Origin: Neisseriaceae bacterium
GTDB taxonomy: Bacteria > Pseudomonadota > Gammaproteobacteria > Burkholderiales > Neisseriaceae
DNA length: 64,000 nucleotides
Assembly (NCBI GenBank): GCA_017934045.1
Contig: JAGBKK010000027.1
Coordinates: 26,198-90,197 of the forward strand
Direction of reading: 5' to 3'
The position numbers were made by a program, and so were the translations under genes. The notes beneath the pieces are model-generated. The model saw only the letters and a program-made list of their open reading frames with translations, was not told the origin of the DNA and searched no databases. Shown piece after piece: positions 1-8,293 of the stretch (the first letter of the stretch is position 1; each line of letters starts with the position of its first letter).

Positions 1-342
1 GAGCCACAAATTATGTCGGCAGGCGAGCGTTGGGTAAATTTAAAAGACCGTGCAGACGAAATCGTCATCGGCGAAGTGTCGTTTGATAATCAAGGCAGGT
101 CAAGGGTTATGGGCATTAACAGCGGACATATGCGAATTTACGCCGACAAACAAACAGGACGATTTTTGGGGGCAGAAATGGTAGGACCTGCTGCCGAACA
201 TATTGCTCACTTATTGGCGTGGTCGCACCAAATGCAAATGACCATACTACAAATGCTTGATATGCCGTTTTATCACCCCGTGATTGAAGAAGGCGTGCGA
301 ACGGCGTTAAGAGACGCTATGAGCAAGTTTCAGGCAGCCTGA
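1..342 (+). CDS. lpd: Dihydrolipoyl dehydrogenase, C-terminal part (partial at left edge)
   Basis: The reading frame is open from base 1 ([11 protein letters not shown]), so the gene starts outside the window; the ATG at 13 is internal. The visible residues are the dimerisation domain of an FAD-dependent pyridine nucleotide-disulphide oxidoreductase. [22 protein letters not shown] and the HPVIEE segment carry the His and Glu of the catalytic dyad used at the partner subunit's disulphide. The family reoxidises dihydrolipoamide with NAD+ in 2-oxoacid dehydrogenase complexes. The stop codon lies inside a DNA-uptake repeat (328-344), which encodes the last residues FQAA. The subtype cannot be fixed from this fragment. 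Confidence 0.85.
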   Translation, partial: EPQIMSAGERWVNLKDRADEIVIGEVSFDNQGRSRVMGINSGHMRIYADKQTGRFLGAEMVGPAAEHIAHLLAWSHQMQMTILQMLDMPFYHPVIEEGVRTALRDAMSKFQAA

Positions 343-366
343 AAAAATAACACACACATTCAAGAC

Positions 367-396
367 AAAGACGGCAATTGAATGCCGTCTTTTTTT
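367..396 (+). terminator. Rho-independent terminator after lpd
   Basis: A 10-bp stem (AAAGACGGCA, 367-376, pairing with 383-392) closes a 6-base loop and runs into a T tract. A DUS palindrome follows immediately at 395-409 and may help stop transcription from the convergent azurin gene. Confidence 0.8.
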
Positions 397-443
397 CAGG
401 CTGCCTGAAACAAATAAACTTCCCTTCTGCCCTAAATCATTTT

Positions 444-905
444 TTATTTGACAATCAACTTCCCACGCATTTTGCGTTCATGCCCCAAGAATGAACAGAA
501 AAAGTCATAGCCCCCCTCTTTGACTTTGGAAACAGCAAAGCGTACCGAAGTGCGTTCGCCACCGCCAACCATTTTGCTGGCAGCCACAATGCGTGTATCA
601 CCAGGTTTTAAGTAATCTTTGCCCACCCCTGCAATCGCACCGTCTAACGCAATGGCTTTGACATCTTTGGCTTTGGCAATCACCACATTGTGTCCCATTG
701 CGGTTTTGTGCATTTTGGTTACATTGCGAAGATTGATGGTGAAATAAGTACACGATGACGGAATGATAATTTGTTTGACAAAATTACCTTCGCTATCTTT
801 ATAATCTCGTGTATCTGTTCCCAAGAGATCAAAGGCACACTGATTTGCCATAGCAAGGCTGCCTGAAAACAGTAGCCCCAAAAACAACAATCCCTTTTTC
901 ATCAT
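444..905 (-). CDS. Azurin-family periplasmic blue copper protein
   Basis: 153 residues with a Sec signal peptide (MMKKGLLFLGLLFSGSLAMA, then NQC). The type 1 copper ligands of azurin are all present: His in MGHNVV, then Cys, His and Met in FFCSFLGHERKM with the azurin spacing (C-x4-H-x3-M). The N-terminal disulphide Cys pair (NQC, SSC) is kept. Azurins shuttle electrons in the periplasm. It is the most divergent of the three clustered copies (basic residues and no Pro before the second His ligand). A good Shine-Dalgarno (AAAGGA) precedes the start. A DUS 12-mer (856-867) encodes the SGSL of the signal peptide. Confidence 0.9.
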   Translation of the reverse strand: MMKKGLLFLGLLFSGSLAMANQCAFDLLGTDTRDYKDSEGNFVKQIIIPSSCTYFTINLRNVTKMHKTAMGHNVVIAKAKDVKAIALDGAIAGVGKDYLKPGDTRIVAASKMVGGGERTSVRFAVSKVKEGGYDFFCSFLGHERKMRGKLIVK

Positions 906-981
906 TTTTTCCTTTCTTTTTAAGAACGCTTATCAATTCAATATATTGATTAAGACAATGAATATTATCATTTTTGACAAT

Positions 982-1010
982 AAAAAAACAGGCTACTCTA
1001 TAATAGCCTG
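982..1010 (-). terminator. Terminator of the lipid-modified azurin gene
   Basis: A 7-bp stem CAGGCTA/TAGCCTG (989-995 with 1004-1010) is followed, on the minus strand, by seven T. It lies directly after the stop of the lipoprotein azurin gene and separates it from the next azurin gene. Confidence 0.75.
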
Positions 1011-1032
1011 ATTTTTATCAAAAAATGAACCT

Positions 1033-1710
1033 TTATTGAACGGTTAATTTGCCGTGCATTTTCATTTCATGTCCTGGGAAAGAGCAGAAAAAGTCATAAC
1101 CACCTGCTTTAATGGTAGCAACAGGTACTTTCACCGAAGTTTTTTCACCGCCACCCACCATTTTGGAAGCGGCAACCACTTTGGGATCACCTGCTTGCAA
1201 ATAGTCGCCTTTTATGCCTGCTTTAACACCGTTAGCGGCAACGGCTTTCACATCGTCCGCTTTGGCAATCACCACATTATGCCCCATTGCGGTTTTAGGC
1301 ATTTTGCCAATGTGTTCAAAATTGATGGTGAAATCCGCACAAGTGGCTGCCACCACAATTTCAGGTACAGCGTTACCAGCAGCATCGGCGTAAGTCATTG
1401 CGTCCGTGCCTTTTAAGTCAAAGGAACAGCCTGTGGCAACGGCAGGTGCTGGTGTTTCTGCCGCAGGTGCAGTTTCTTGTGGGGCTGGTTGTTCAGCAGC
1501 AGGGGTTTCTGCCGCAGGTACAGTTTCAGTAGGTGCTGCTTGCTCGGCAGCTGGTGTTTCTGCTGCAGGCGTGCTTTCAGCAGGTGCAGACGGTTCAGCC
1601 ACAGGGGTTTCCGTTGCAGGTGCAGCAGGTGCTGGCGGTGTGGTTTGCTCGCTTTGCGAACAGGCAATCAATGTCAATGCTAACAGAGAAGCCAAAACGG
1701 TTTTTTTCAT
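1033..1710 (-). CDS. laz: Lipid-modified azurin (Laz/H.8-like) with Ala/Pro/Glu-rich linker
   Basis: 225 residues. The N-terminus is a lipoprotein signal with lipobox LIAC (Cys17). About 75 residues of low-complexity A/P/E/T sequence follow, with repeated PAAETPAAEQ-type units, then an azurin domain from about residue 94 (GCSFDLKGTDAM). Copper ligands: His in MGHNVV and Cys/His/Met in FFCSFPGHEMKM. The architecture matches the neisserial outer-membrane H.8/Laz protein, whose linker carries AAEAP-like repeats; the surface location is inferred from that. AGGA precedes the ATG by 9 bases. The linker repeats could vary in length by recombination. Confidence 0.9.
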   Translation of the reverse strand: MKKTVLASLLALTLIACSQSEQTTPPAPAAPATETPVAEPSAPAESTPAAETPAAEQAAPTETVPAAETPAAEQPAPQETAPAAETPAPAVATGCSFDLKGTDAMTYADAAGNAVPEIVVAATCADFTINFEHIGKMPKTAMGHNVVIAKADDVKAVAANGVKAGIKGDYLQAGDPKVVAASKMVGGGEKTSVKVPVATIKAGGYDFFCSFPGHEMKMHGKLTVQ

Positions 1711-2020
1711 AAGTTTAATCCTAAAAATAATGAAAAATGACTTGAATAAGCAAATAATGCTGAATAGTCAATTCAAACTTAAATCAAGCAAGGCAAAATA
1801 ATGCCGCATAATTTGGGTATGAATTAACTATAAATATTCAAGTTTTTTATTTTGAATGATAAATAAATAAATGTCAAATATTTTATCATTATGCTAAATA
1901 TAATTATATAATAATTAAAATTTTACTATATTTTATAAATAGTTAATAAAAAAATATTTTATTTATCAAATAAAAATCGGATAAGCAAAATACTTATCCG
2001 ATTGTTATTTGCCATTAGAC
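1711..2020. other. AT-rich intergenic region upstream of laz
   Basis: This 310-base stretch has no gene. It holds the terminator of the next azurin gene at its right end and the promoter region of laz, read leftwards. On the minus strand a TTGACT and a TTGACA are visible, but neither has a convincing -10 at the right distance, so I do not place the promoter. The centre (about 1840-1960) is almost pure A/T. Confidence 0.5.
1970..2003 (-). terminator. Terminator of azurin gene 2021-2482
   Basis: A perfect 11-bp stem (AATCGGATAAG, 1975-1985, pairing with 1993-2003) with a 7-base loop. On the minus strand it is followed by TTTTTATTTG, a standard intrinsic terminator just after the stop codon. 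Confidence 0.85.
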
Positions 2021-2482
2021 TTATTTAACGGTTAATTTACCGTTCATTTTCATTTCGTGTCCAGGGAAAGAACAGAAGAAGTTATAACCACCTTCTTTAA
2101 TTTTTGCCACAGGAACTTTCACGGAAGTTTTTTCACCGCCGCCAACCATTTTGGACGCAGCAACAATTTTGGCATCACCTGCTGGTAAGTAGTCGCCTTT
2201 CACGCCAGCTTTAACACCAGCGGCAGTAATGGCTTTTACATCACCTGATTTGGCTACAACCACATTGTGTCCCATAGCGGTTTTTGGCATTTTGCCTACA
2301 TGTTCCATATTGATGGTGAAGTCTGCACAAGATGCAGGTACAACGATTTCTGGAACGGGTTTGCCCGCAGCGTCAGTGTAGGTCATTGCATCAGTACCTT
2401 TCAGATCGAAAGAACAATCGGCAGCAGCCGCAAATGCACCACTCAAAAACAAAGCGGAAACCAACAATCCTTTTTTCAACAT
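2021..2482 (-). CDS. Azurin, periplasmic
   Basis: 153 residues; signal peptide MLKKGLLVSALFLSGAFAAA, then ADCSFDLKGTDAM. Copper ligands are complete (MGHNVV; FFCSFPGHEMKM), including the Pro typical of azurin. It is very close to the azurin domain of the upstream lipoprotein copy, which suggests recent duplication. GAAAGG precedes the ATG. Its partner is likely a periplasmic or outer-membrane cytochrome or copper nitrite reductase; none is encoded here. Confidence 0.92.
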   Translation of the reverse strand: MLKKGLLVSALFLSGAFAAAADCSFDLKGTDAMTYTDAAGKPVPEIVVPASCADFTINMEHVGKMPKTAMGHNVVVAKSGDVKAITAAGVKAGVKGDYLPAGDAKIVAASKMVGGGEKTSVKVPVAKIKEGGYNFFCSFPGHEMKMNGKLTVK

Positions 2483-2801
2483 TGCTATTTACCTTTCATA
2501 AAATGAAGTTCAACAAATGTGTGTGCTGTTTGCACAACAGGAGATACAAAACCATTCGCACCTCCACAAGCGTTAAATGCAAACGCCGTGCCACATTGAC
2601 AATATATGCACACTCCCTTAACTATACATTAAATACCTATTTTTGTAAATGTAAATTATTTTCAAATACATTGCAGTGCGAAAAAATTTTTCAGGCAGCC
2701 TGAACGCTTTTTTTCACCCTACACAACAATTAAATTTGACCTATCGCTTGATATATCTGAAAATAGCGGTTTATTGTTTTTCTCAACACTGATTCGCCGT
2801 T
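2483..2801. other. Divergent promoter region, azurin / phosphate permease
   Basis: 319 bases between divergent genes. A DUS lies at 2690-2704. On the minus strand a possible promoter for azurin reads TTTACA, 16 bases, TTTAAT. On the plus strand TTGACC lies upstream of the permease without a clear -10. I see no gene. Confidence 0.4.
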
Positions 2802-4262
2802 ATGTACGACCTATTACTTACACTGTCTTGGCAATCTTTGGCATTGCTGTGTTTCTCCTTGTTTTTAGTGCTGTTTTTTGAATTTATCAATGGTTTTCAC
2901 GACACTGCTAATGCGGTGGCAACGGTGATTTATACGCAATCGTTATCGCCTTGGCGGGCGGTGGCGATGTCGGGTTTATTTAATTTCTTGGGCGTGGTCA
3001 GTGGTGGTTTAGCGGTGGCGTATGCGATTGTGCATTTGTTGCCTGTGGATATACTCACATCAGGCGACAGTCGCGGTTTGATTGCGATGATTTTTGCCAT
3101 TTTAATTGGGGCGATTGTGTGGAATTTAGGCACTTGGTATTTTGGTTTGCCTGCGTCTTCTTCGCATACGCTGATTGGTTCGATTGTGGGTGTGGGCATT
3201 ATTCACGCTTATCTCACAGGCACTTCGGTGATTGACGGTATTAACTGGGATAAGGCGATTGATGTGGGCTTATCTTTATTGCTGTCGCCAATTTTGGGTT
3301 TTTTCTTGGCGTTTATTTTATTGTGGTTGGTGCTTAAATATTTGCCGACCAGCAAAGTACACCAAACGCCGCATTTTCGTAGCGATGTCAAAGGCAGAAA
3401 ACACCCGCCGTTTTGGACGCGTGTTTTGTTGATTATTTCATCGGCGTGTGTGAGTTTTGCTCACGGTTCAAATGACGGTCAAAAGGGTATTGGTCTGATG
3501 ATGCTGACGCTTATTTGTCTTCTGCCTACGCAATTTTTGATTAACACCCACGCCGATCGTTATCAATTAGAACGCTCTTTGTATGCGTCCCAGCAGTTGG
3601 CTTTATTTGCCGAAGAAAATCAAGCGTGGATTAGCCAACAATTTCCGCCGCATATTGTGGTGAATAATGCCAATCACTGCCAAGTATCGGATATTCAAAA
3701 ACATTTTCAACAATTAAATATCTTGTCTTTCAAAAATCCCGATATTCAATCCTTGAATAATCAACAACGCTGGCAAGTTCGCCGCAGTTTATTGTGTTTG
3801 GCATCATCAGCCAAACTGTTGGCAGACAACGAACACACCGATCCTGCTCAACAAGAATATTTAAAAAAATTGTATGCCGATTTAAATAGCACCACAGAAT
3901 ATGCCCCCTTGTGGGTGATTTTTGCCATTGCGTCCGCATTAGGATTAGGCACGATGATAGGCTGGAAGCGAGTGGTAAAAACCGTGGGCGAAGGCATAGG
4001 CAAAGAACACATGACCTACGCACAAGGCGTATGTGCGCAAGTAACCACAGCCGCAGGCATTGCCGTGGCGAATGTGGCAGGTTTGCCCGTTTCCACAACG
4101 CAAATTTTGTCGTCAGCGGTTGCAGGAGCGGCGGTTGCCAATAAATCTGGCTTAAAAATCAGCACCATTCGCAATATCCTATTGGCATGGCTTTTCACCT
4201 TCCCCGCCGCTATGGTATTAGCAGGAGCGATTTATTATGTGATTGCGTTGATGATTAAATAA
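2802..4262 (+). CDS. pit: Inorganic phosphate transporter, PiT family
   Basis: 486 residues and strongly hydrophobic with two homologous halves. The N-terminal half has GFHDTANAVATVIYT and the SSSHTLIGSIVG signature. The start of the central loop has SFAHGSNDGQKGIGLM, and the C-terminal half has GLPVSTTQILSSAVAG (Gln where His is usual). A hydrophilic loop of about 120 residues (about 245-370) separates the halves. PiT carriers import phosphate with a cation across the inner membrane. No phoU-like partner is adjacent. Confidence 0.93.
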   Translation: MYDLLLTLSWQSLALLCFSLFLVLFFEFINGFHDTANAVATVIYTQSLSPWRAVAMSGLFNFLGVVSGGLAVAYAIVHLLPVDILTSGDSRGLIAMIFAILIGAIVWNLGTWYFGLPASSSHTLIGSIVGVGIIHAYLTGTSVIDGINWDKAIDVGLSLLLSPILGFFLAFILLWLVLKYLPTSKVHQTPHFRSDVKGRKHPPFWTRVLLIISSACVSFAHGSNDGQKGIGLMMLTLICLLPTQFLINTHADRYQLERSLYASQQLALFAEENQAWISQQFPPHIVVNNANHCQVSDIQKHFQQLNILSFKNPDIQSLNNQQRWQVRRSLLCLASSAKLLADNEHTDPAQQEYLKKLYADLNSTTEYAPLWVIFAIASALGLGTMIGWKRVVKTVGEGIGKEHMTYAQGVCAQVTTAAGIAVANVAGLPVSTTQILSSAVAGAAVANKSGLKISTIRNILLAWLFTFPAAMVLAGAIYYVIALMIK

Positions 4263-4294
4263 TATAATTTTTCAGGTAGCCTGAAAATTATGCC

Positions 4295-4354
4295 GTCATT
4301 GCGAGCCATAGGCGAAGCAATCTCCGAATAAATTGCGTTAAGCAATTTATTCGG
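4295..4354. repeat. Dispersed GTCATTGCGA repeat fragment joined to a 13-bp hairpin
   Basis: GTCATTGCGA and GCAATCTCC are shared with the complete element at 13125-13245, but the right end is missing here. The last two C overlap a perfect 13-bp inverted repeat (4324-4336 with 4342-4354) around the loop GTTAA. There is no T tract, so it is not a classical terminator. It looks like a truncated mobile repeat. Confidence 0.6.
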
Positions 4355-4384
4355 GTGGCGTAAATCAATACAACGGCAACAAGC

Positions 4385-4414
4385 GTAGGGTGGGCAACTT
4401 GTTGCCCACGCGTT
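4385..4414. repeat. 30-base intergenic repeat, copy 1
   Basis: This copy is identical to bases 59706-59735. Its core GTGGGCAA-CTTG-TTGCCCAC is an 8-bp hairpin with a 4-base loop. Both copies are intergenic and lie close to DUS repeats. Confidence 0.75.
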
Positions 4415-4468
4415 AAAATTCAACCCCATTCAGGCAACCTGAAAAACAAACCTATATAAAGAAAAACA

Positions 4469-5371
4469 ATGACTTACCTTTCAACTGACTTATGCGATGG
4501 CGTTTTTGAAACACTCAAACACCGCCTGACACCTGACTTAAAAGCCTTTATGCCGTTTCGCATTAACGGCGTTTATTTAGGCTTACTCAATCAAACCTTT
4601 GTAAACCGCATTGGGCAGGATATTGAAACCATTGTAACCGATGAAGAATGTTTTATATTGGATAATATGTCGTGGCAAGAAGTCGCCGACACCCTGCAAT
4701 ACACAGCACGCCAATGGCACGACAACGGTTTATACAACGGCTGGCGAGATGAAAAATACAGCGTCCAAGACCTTTCAGGCAGCCACCTATTTGCATTAGA
4801 ACGCTCCGCCTTTCGTCCTTTGGGCTTATTAAGCCACGCCATTCATCTGAATGCTTGGGTAGAAAAATCAGGCGAGCGATATTACTGGATAGGCAAACGC
4901 AGCAGCACCAAAGCCGTTGCCCCAAACAAATTAGACACCACCGCAGGTGGCGGCATAGCCGCAGGCGAAACCCCGCACACCGCCATGGTACGCGAAAGTT
5001 GGGAAGAAGCAGGCGTGCCGTCATCATTCACCCAAACGCTCACCCAAAACGGGCAAGTATTCAGCCTACGCCCCGTTCATCGTGGTTTGCACCGCGAAAT
5101 TCTGTATTTATACGACATTAGGCTGCCTGAAAACTTCACCCCACAAAACAAAGACGGCGAAGTCGCCGAATTTATCTTGATGAACGACAATCAAATCGCC
5201 CAAGCCGTCATCAAGGAACAATTTATGGAAGACTCCGCCTTAACCTTGTTAATCAACATACAAAATAGACACAAAATACCACCCCATCACCCTTTGAACG
5301 GTTTATTGGCACAAATACAAAATCTACCGTTCATGCAAAAAATGTGTGAAAACAAGTTTCAGGCAGCCTGA
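4469..5371 (+). CDS. Nudix hydrolase with N-terminal DUF4743-like domain
   Basis: 300 residues. The N-terminal third (about 1-120) resembles the DUF4743 region found with Nudix domains in thiamine-pyrophosphokinase-related proteins. The Nudix box sits near residue 155 (GGGIAAGETPHTAMVRESW, then EEAGV) and matches G-x5-E-x7-RE-x2-EE-x-G-x with Ser at one usually hydrophobic position. Such enzymes hydrolyse nucleoside-diphosphate-linked compounds; oxidised thiamine diphosphates are a substrate for eukaryotic relatives, so the substrate here is inferred only. The stop codon is supplied by a DUS, giving the C-terminus FQAA. Confidence 0.8.
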   Translation: MTYLSTDLCDGVFETLKHRLTPDLKAFMPFRINGVYLGLLNQTFVNRIGQDIETIVTDEECFILDNMSWQEVADTLQYTARQWHDNGLYNGWRDEKYSVQDLSGSHLFALERSAFRPLGLLSHAIHLNAWVEKSGERYYWIGKRSSTKAVAPNKLDTTAGGGIAAGETPHTAMVRESWEEAGVPSSFTQTLTQNGQVFSLRPVHRGLHREILYLYDIRLPENFTPQNKDGEVAEFILMNDNQIAQAVIKEQFMEDSALTLLINIQNRHKIPPHHPLNGLLAQIQNLPFMQKMCENKFQAA

Positions 5372-5377
5372 AACCAT

Positions 5378-8080
5378 TTAAACGCGTTCTTCGGGTTCAA
5401 TCAGCGATTTGACAATGATGACAATTTCTTCATCGCTGTTAGGGTCGTTGTGTTGAATAAAACCCAATTTTGCCGACATTGCCAACATATTGGTATTGTT
5501 GGCTAACACTTCGCCGTACATGGTTTTGAAGCCTTGACATCGTGCCACATAAAACAGCGAGTTCATCAAAATTGTGGCAATGCCCTTGCCTTGATGAGCG
5601 TCCGACACGGTTACCGCAAATTCGCACGCACTTAAATCAGGGTCGGCGGCGTAGCGAGCAATGCCCAAAATGTCGTGATTTTGGTTAATCATCAGCAACG
5701 CCATATCGCGGTTGTAATCCAGCCGCGTGAAATTCACCAACACTTCTTCGGATAACTCTTTGATATTTGACATAAATCTTGTGCGGCGGCTTTGTTCGGA
5801 CAAACCACGCACAAAGTTTTGTACGCGTTCGGAATCCAAAGCACGCACGGGGCGAATGCGAACAGGCGTGCCGTCTCGCAACACCACAGATTGTTCAAAA
5901 TGGCGTGGATAGGGCATAATCGCTGTGTGTCCGTAAGGTTTATCAGGTACAACGCCACCCAATAATGCCCTTGCGTCTGCCACCATCGCTCCTTGTGGCG
6001 ACAAAAGCAAGTCTATGTCTAATTCGGAAATTTCAGGCAATTCGCAAGCAATTTCGGAGACATTAAACAGCACATCATACAATGCGTCTTTATCCACAGG
6101 GTGCATGTGCTTGTAATTGCCCAACATTGCCGACACATTGGCTTGTTCAATCATTTGATTGATAATGGTTTCGGTCAATGGCGGCAAGGCAACCGCACGG
6201 TCGTAAGCAATGTTGCTGCTGGCAGCAAACACAATGGCAGGGCCAAAAATCGGGTCGCGAACAATGCTGATTTTGACTTCACGAATATGGTGTTCAGGCA
6301 GCATACTTTGAATGCTCACGCCGTCTATGGCGGCGTATGGGGCATTGACCATCACATGATTACACACATCATCGTAGGCTGCGTCTAACTCTTCTTTATT
6401 TTGAATATTCAAAGCAATGCCACCGATATTCGATTTATGCAAAACATCAGGCGAGTCGATTTTTAACGCCACTGGATAGCCGATTAACTCGGCTTGTTTG
6501 AAAGCGTCTTCCTTATCTTTTGCCACTGTGGTGTAATTGCTTTGAATATCAAAACACGCCAATAATTTTTTGGTTAAATATTCCGACAGCACCACTCTGC
6601 CTTGTTCTTTGACTTGGGCAATAATTTCTTTGGCTTTACCCACTTCGTGCGTAATGAACGATGAGCGGTATTTTTCCACATACAAAGAACGCAACATTTT
6701 GCGATTTTCGTTAAATCGCACCAAATCACGAAACGCATGAATGGCATTTTCAGGTTGAGCAAAGTTCAGGCAGCCTTTATTGGTAAATAATGTTGTGGCT
6801 TCTTCAATTTTTTTACCGCCCACCCACGATAAAAACAGAGGTTTAGGCGATTTTTTTTGCAAATCTGCCATAATTTCGGCGGTTTTTAAGAAGCGTACAG
6901 GGTCATAACCTTGGGGCGAATACAACACCAACACGCCGTCCGTATTGCTATCGTTCAAACACAATTCCACGGCTTGCCCAAACTGTTCTGCTTCTGGCAC
7001 AGTGGCTAAATTCAAAGGATTGCCAATTTCCAAATTGGGCAGTTTTTTCGACAAGGCTTGGAAAGTTTTGCTATCAAATTCAGCCAATTCAAGACCATTA
7101 TCCACTGCGTCATCAGCCGCAATCAAGCCTAAACCCAAACCATTACACACAATCGATAATTGATTGCCTTGTGTGCGAAATTTATTGGCTAATGCCCCGA
7201 CGGTGTGGAAAATTTGTCCGAAGTTATCACCTTCCAACACCCCAGCTCGTTTCATTGCACTGGCAAACACTTCATTATGCGAAATGGGGTGAGCCACACG
7301 GTGTTCAGGGGAAGAAGTCAGTTTATCCACTCGCCCCGAATGCAAAATCAGCACAGGCTTAATGCGAGAAGCGGCACGCAAGGCACTCATCAAACGGCGA
7401 CCGTTCATCGCATGATGAATATGCAAGACAATCGCTTCGGTGGCAGGGTCATTTGCCAAAAAGTCCAACACTTCGCCGTATTCTAAACTGCTGGCTTCCG
7501 AACCGAACGACATTACCGCCGAAAAACCGATTCGCCGTTCAGCTGCCCAATCCAAAATCGCCGAACACAGGCTGGCTGAATGAGCCACAAACGCCACATT
7601 GCCAGGACGCACCCAATCGCAGTAAGTACTGGCGTTAATGCCCGCAGGCGGACGAATTACCCCAAAAAAAGTCGGACCAATTAAACGAATGCCCAAACGG
7701 CGTGCCATACGCGTGGCAACAAAAATGGTTTGTGCGTCATCACTTTGTTCGTCCTGCGGTTTAATAAATACCGCAAAGGTAACGCCTGCTTCCTTACAAT
7801 CGCTTAAAATTTCGGTATAAGCCGCAGGTGGTGTAGCCACAATCACCATATCAGGCGGTTCAGGCAAGTCCTGCAAGCGTTCCACACAAGGCAGGCTATA
7901 CACCGTTTTGTATTTGGGATTGACAGGCGACAGATGCAAATCTTCATTATTGCTGGCTAATTTACCCACCATTAAATTAGAAAAAACCGTCTGCCCCAAA
8001 GAATTGGGGCGTTCTGATGCACCCACAATCGCAATATGCGTGGGTGAAAATAAGGGTTCAAGATAATGTTTGTATCGCAT
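5378..8080 (-). CDS. pat: Pat/PatZ-type protein lysine acetyltransferase
   Basis: 900 residues from the ATG at 8080, chosen because GGAGGGGGTT lies immediately upstream; an in-frame ATG at 8137 has no such site. Domains in order: CoA-binding Rossmann fold (about 1-130, IAIVGASERPNSLGQ), succinyl-CoA-ligase-like domains (about 140-440), ATP-grasp domain (about 480-700) and a C-terminal GNAT acetyltransferase (about 725-890, with VTVSDAHQGKGIATILMNSL as the acetyl-CoA loop). This matches E. coli PatZ/YfiQ (886 residues), where the ADP-forming acyl-CoA synthetase half is regulatory and the GNAT half acetylates protein lysines such as on Acs. Confidence 0.88.
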   Translation of the reverse strand: MRYKHYLEPLFSPTHIAIVGASERPNSLGQTVFSNLMVGKLASNNEDLHLSPVNPKYKTVYSLPCVERLQDLPEPPDMVIVATPPAAYTEILSDCKEAGVTFAVFIKPQDEQSDDAQTIFVATRMARRLGIRLIGPTFFGVIRPPAGINASTYCDWVRPGNVAFVAHSASLCSAILDWAAERRIGFSAVMSFGSEASSLEYGEVLDFLANDPATEAIVLHIHHAMNGRRLMSALRAASRIKPVLILHSGRVDKLTSSPEHRVAHPISHNEVFASAMKRAGVLEGDNFGQIFHTVGALANKFRTQGNQLSIVCNGLGLGLIAADDAVDNGLELAEFDSKTFQALSKKLPNLEIGNPLNLATVPEAEQFGQAVELCLNDSNTDGVLVLYSPQGYDPVRFLKTAEIMADLQKKSPKPLFLSWVGGKKIEEATTLFTNKGCLNFAQPENAIHAFRDLVRFNENRKMLRSLYVEKYRSSFITHEVGKAKEIIAQVKEQGRVVLSEYLTKKLLACFDIQSNYTTVAKDKEDAFKQAELIGYPVALKIDSPDVLHKSNIGGIALNIQNKEELDAAYDDVCNHVMVNAPYAAIDGVSIQSMLPEHHIREVKISIVRDPIFGPAIVFAASSNIAYDRAVALPPLTETIINQMIEQANVSAMLGNYKHMHPVDKDALYDVLFNVSEIACELPEISELDIDLLLSPQGAMVADARALLGGVVPDKPYGHTAIMPYPRHFEQSVVLRDGTPVRIRPVRALDSERVQNFVRGLSEQSRRTRFMSNIKELSEEVLVNFTRLDYNRDMALLMINQNHDILGIARYAADPDLSACEFAVTVSDAHQGKGIATILMNSLFYVARCQGFKTMYGEVLANNTNMLAMSAKLGFIQHNDPNSDEEIVIIVKSLIEPEERV

Positions 8081-8293
8081 AACCCCCTCCGATGAATAGT
8101 CTATGATTGCGTGGTTTGTGTCGTCATTGCACGGCAAAACAAGTGTTGTTCGTGAAATCGACTATATTAAAACGCTTTCATTATCGCACAAAATGAGGGG
8201 TTTTAGTTGCACTGCACAAAAAAATAGGCTTGATTTTTTATATCTTATTGATATTTATAGAAATTAAGTTTTTTCAGGCAGCCTAAAAAAGGG

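Noticed and set aside
383..391. ATGCCGTCT as part of the classic Neisseria DUS ATGCCGTCTGAA
   Set aside because: Only 9 of 12 bases match and they form the right arm of the lpd terminator; the real dialect here is the GGCTGCC type.
1406..1801. Ala/Gly-rich frame antisense to laz
   Set aside because: It mirrors the Ala/Pro/Glu linker codons on the other strand and has no ribosome-binding site of its own.
7171..7486. Plus-strand frames inside the pat gene
   Set aside because: They are antisense shadows of a strongly conserved coding region.
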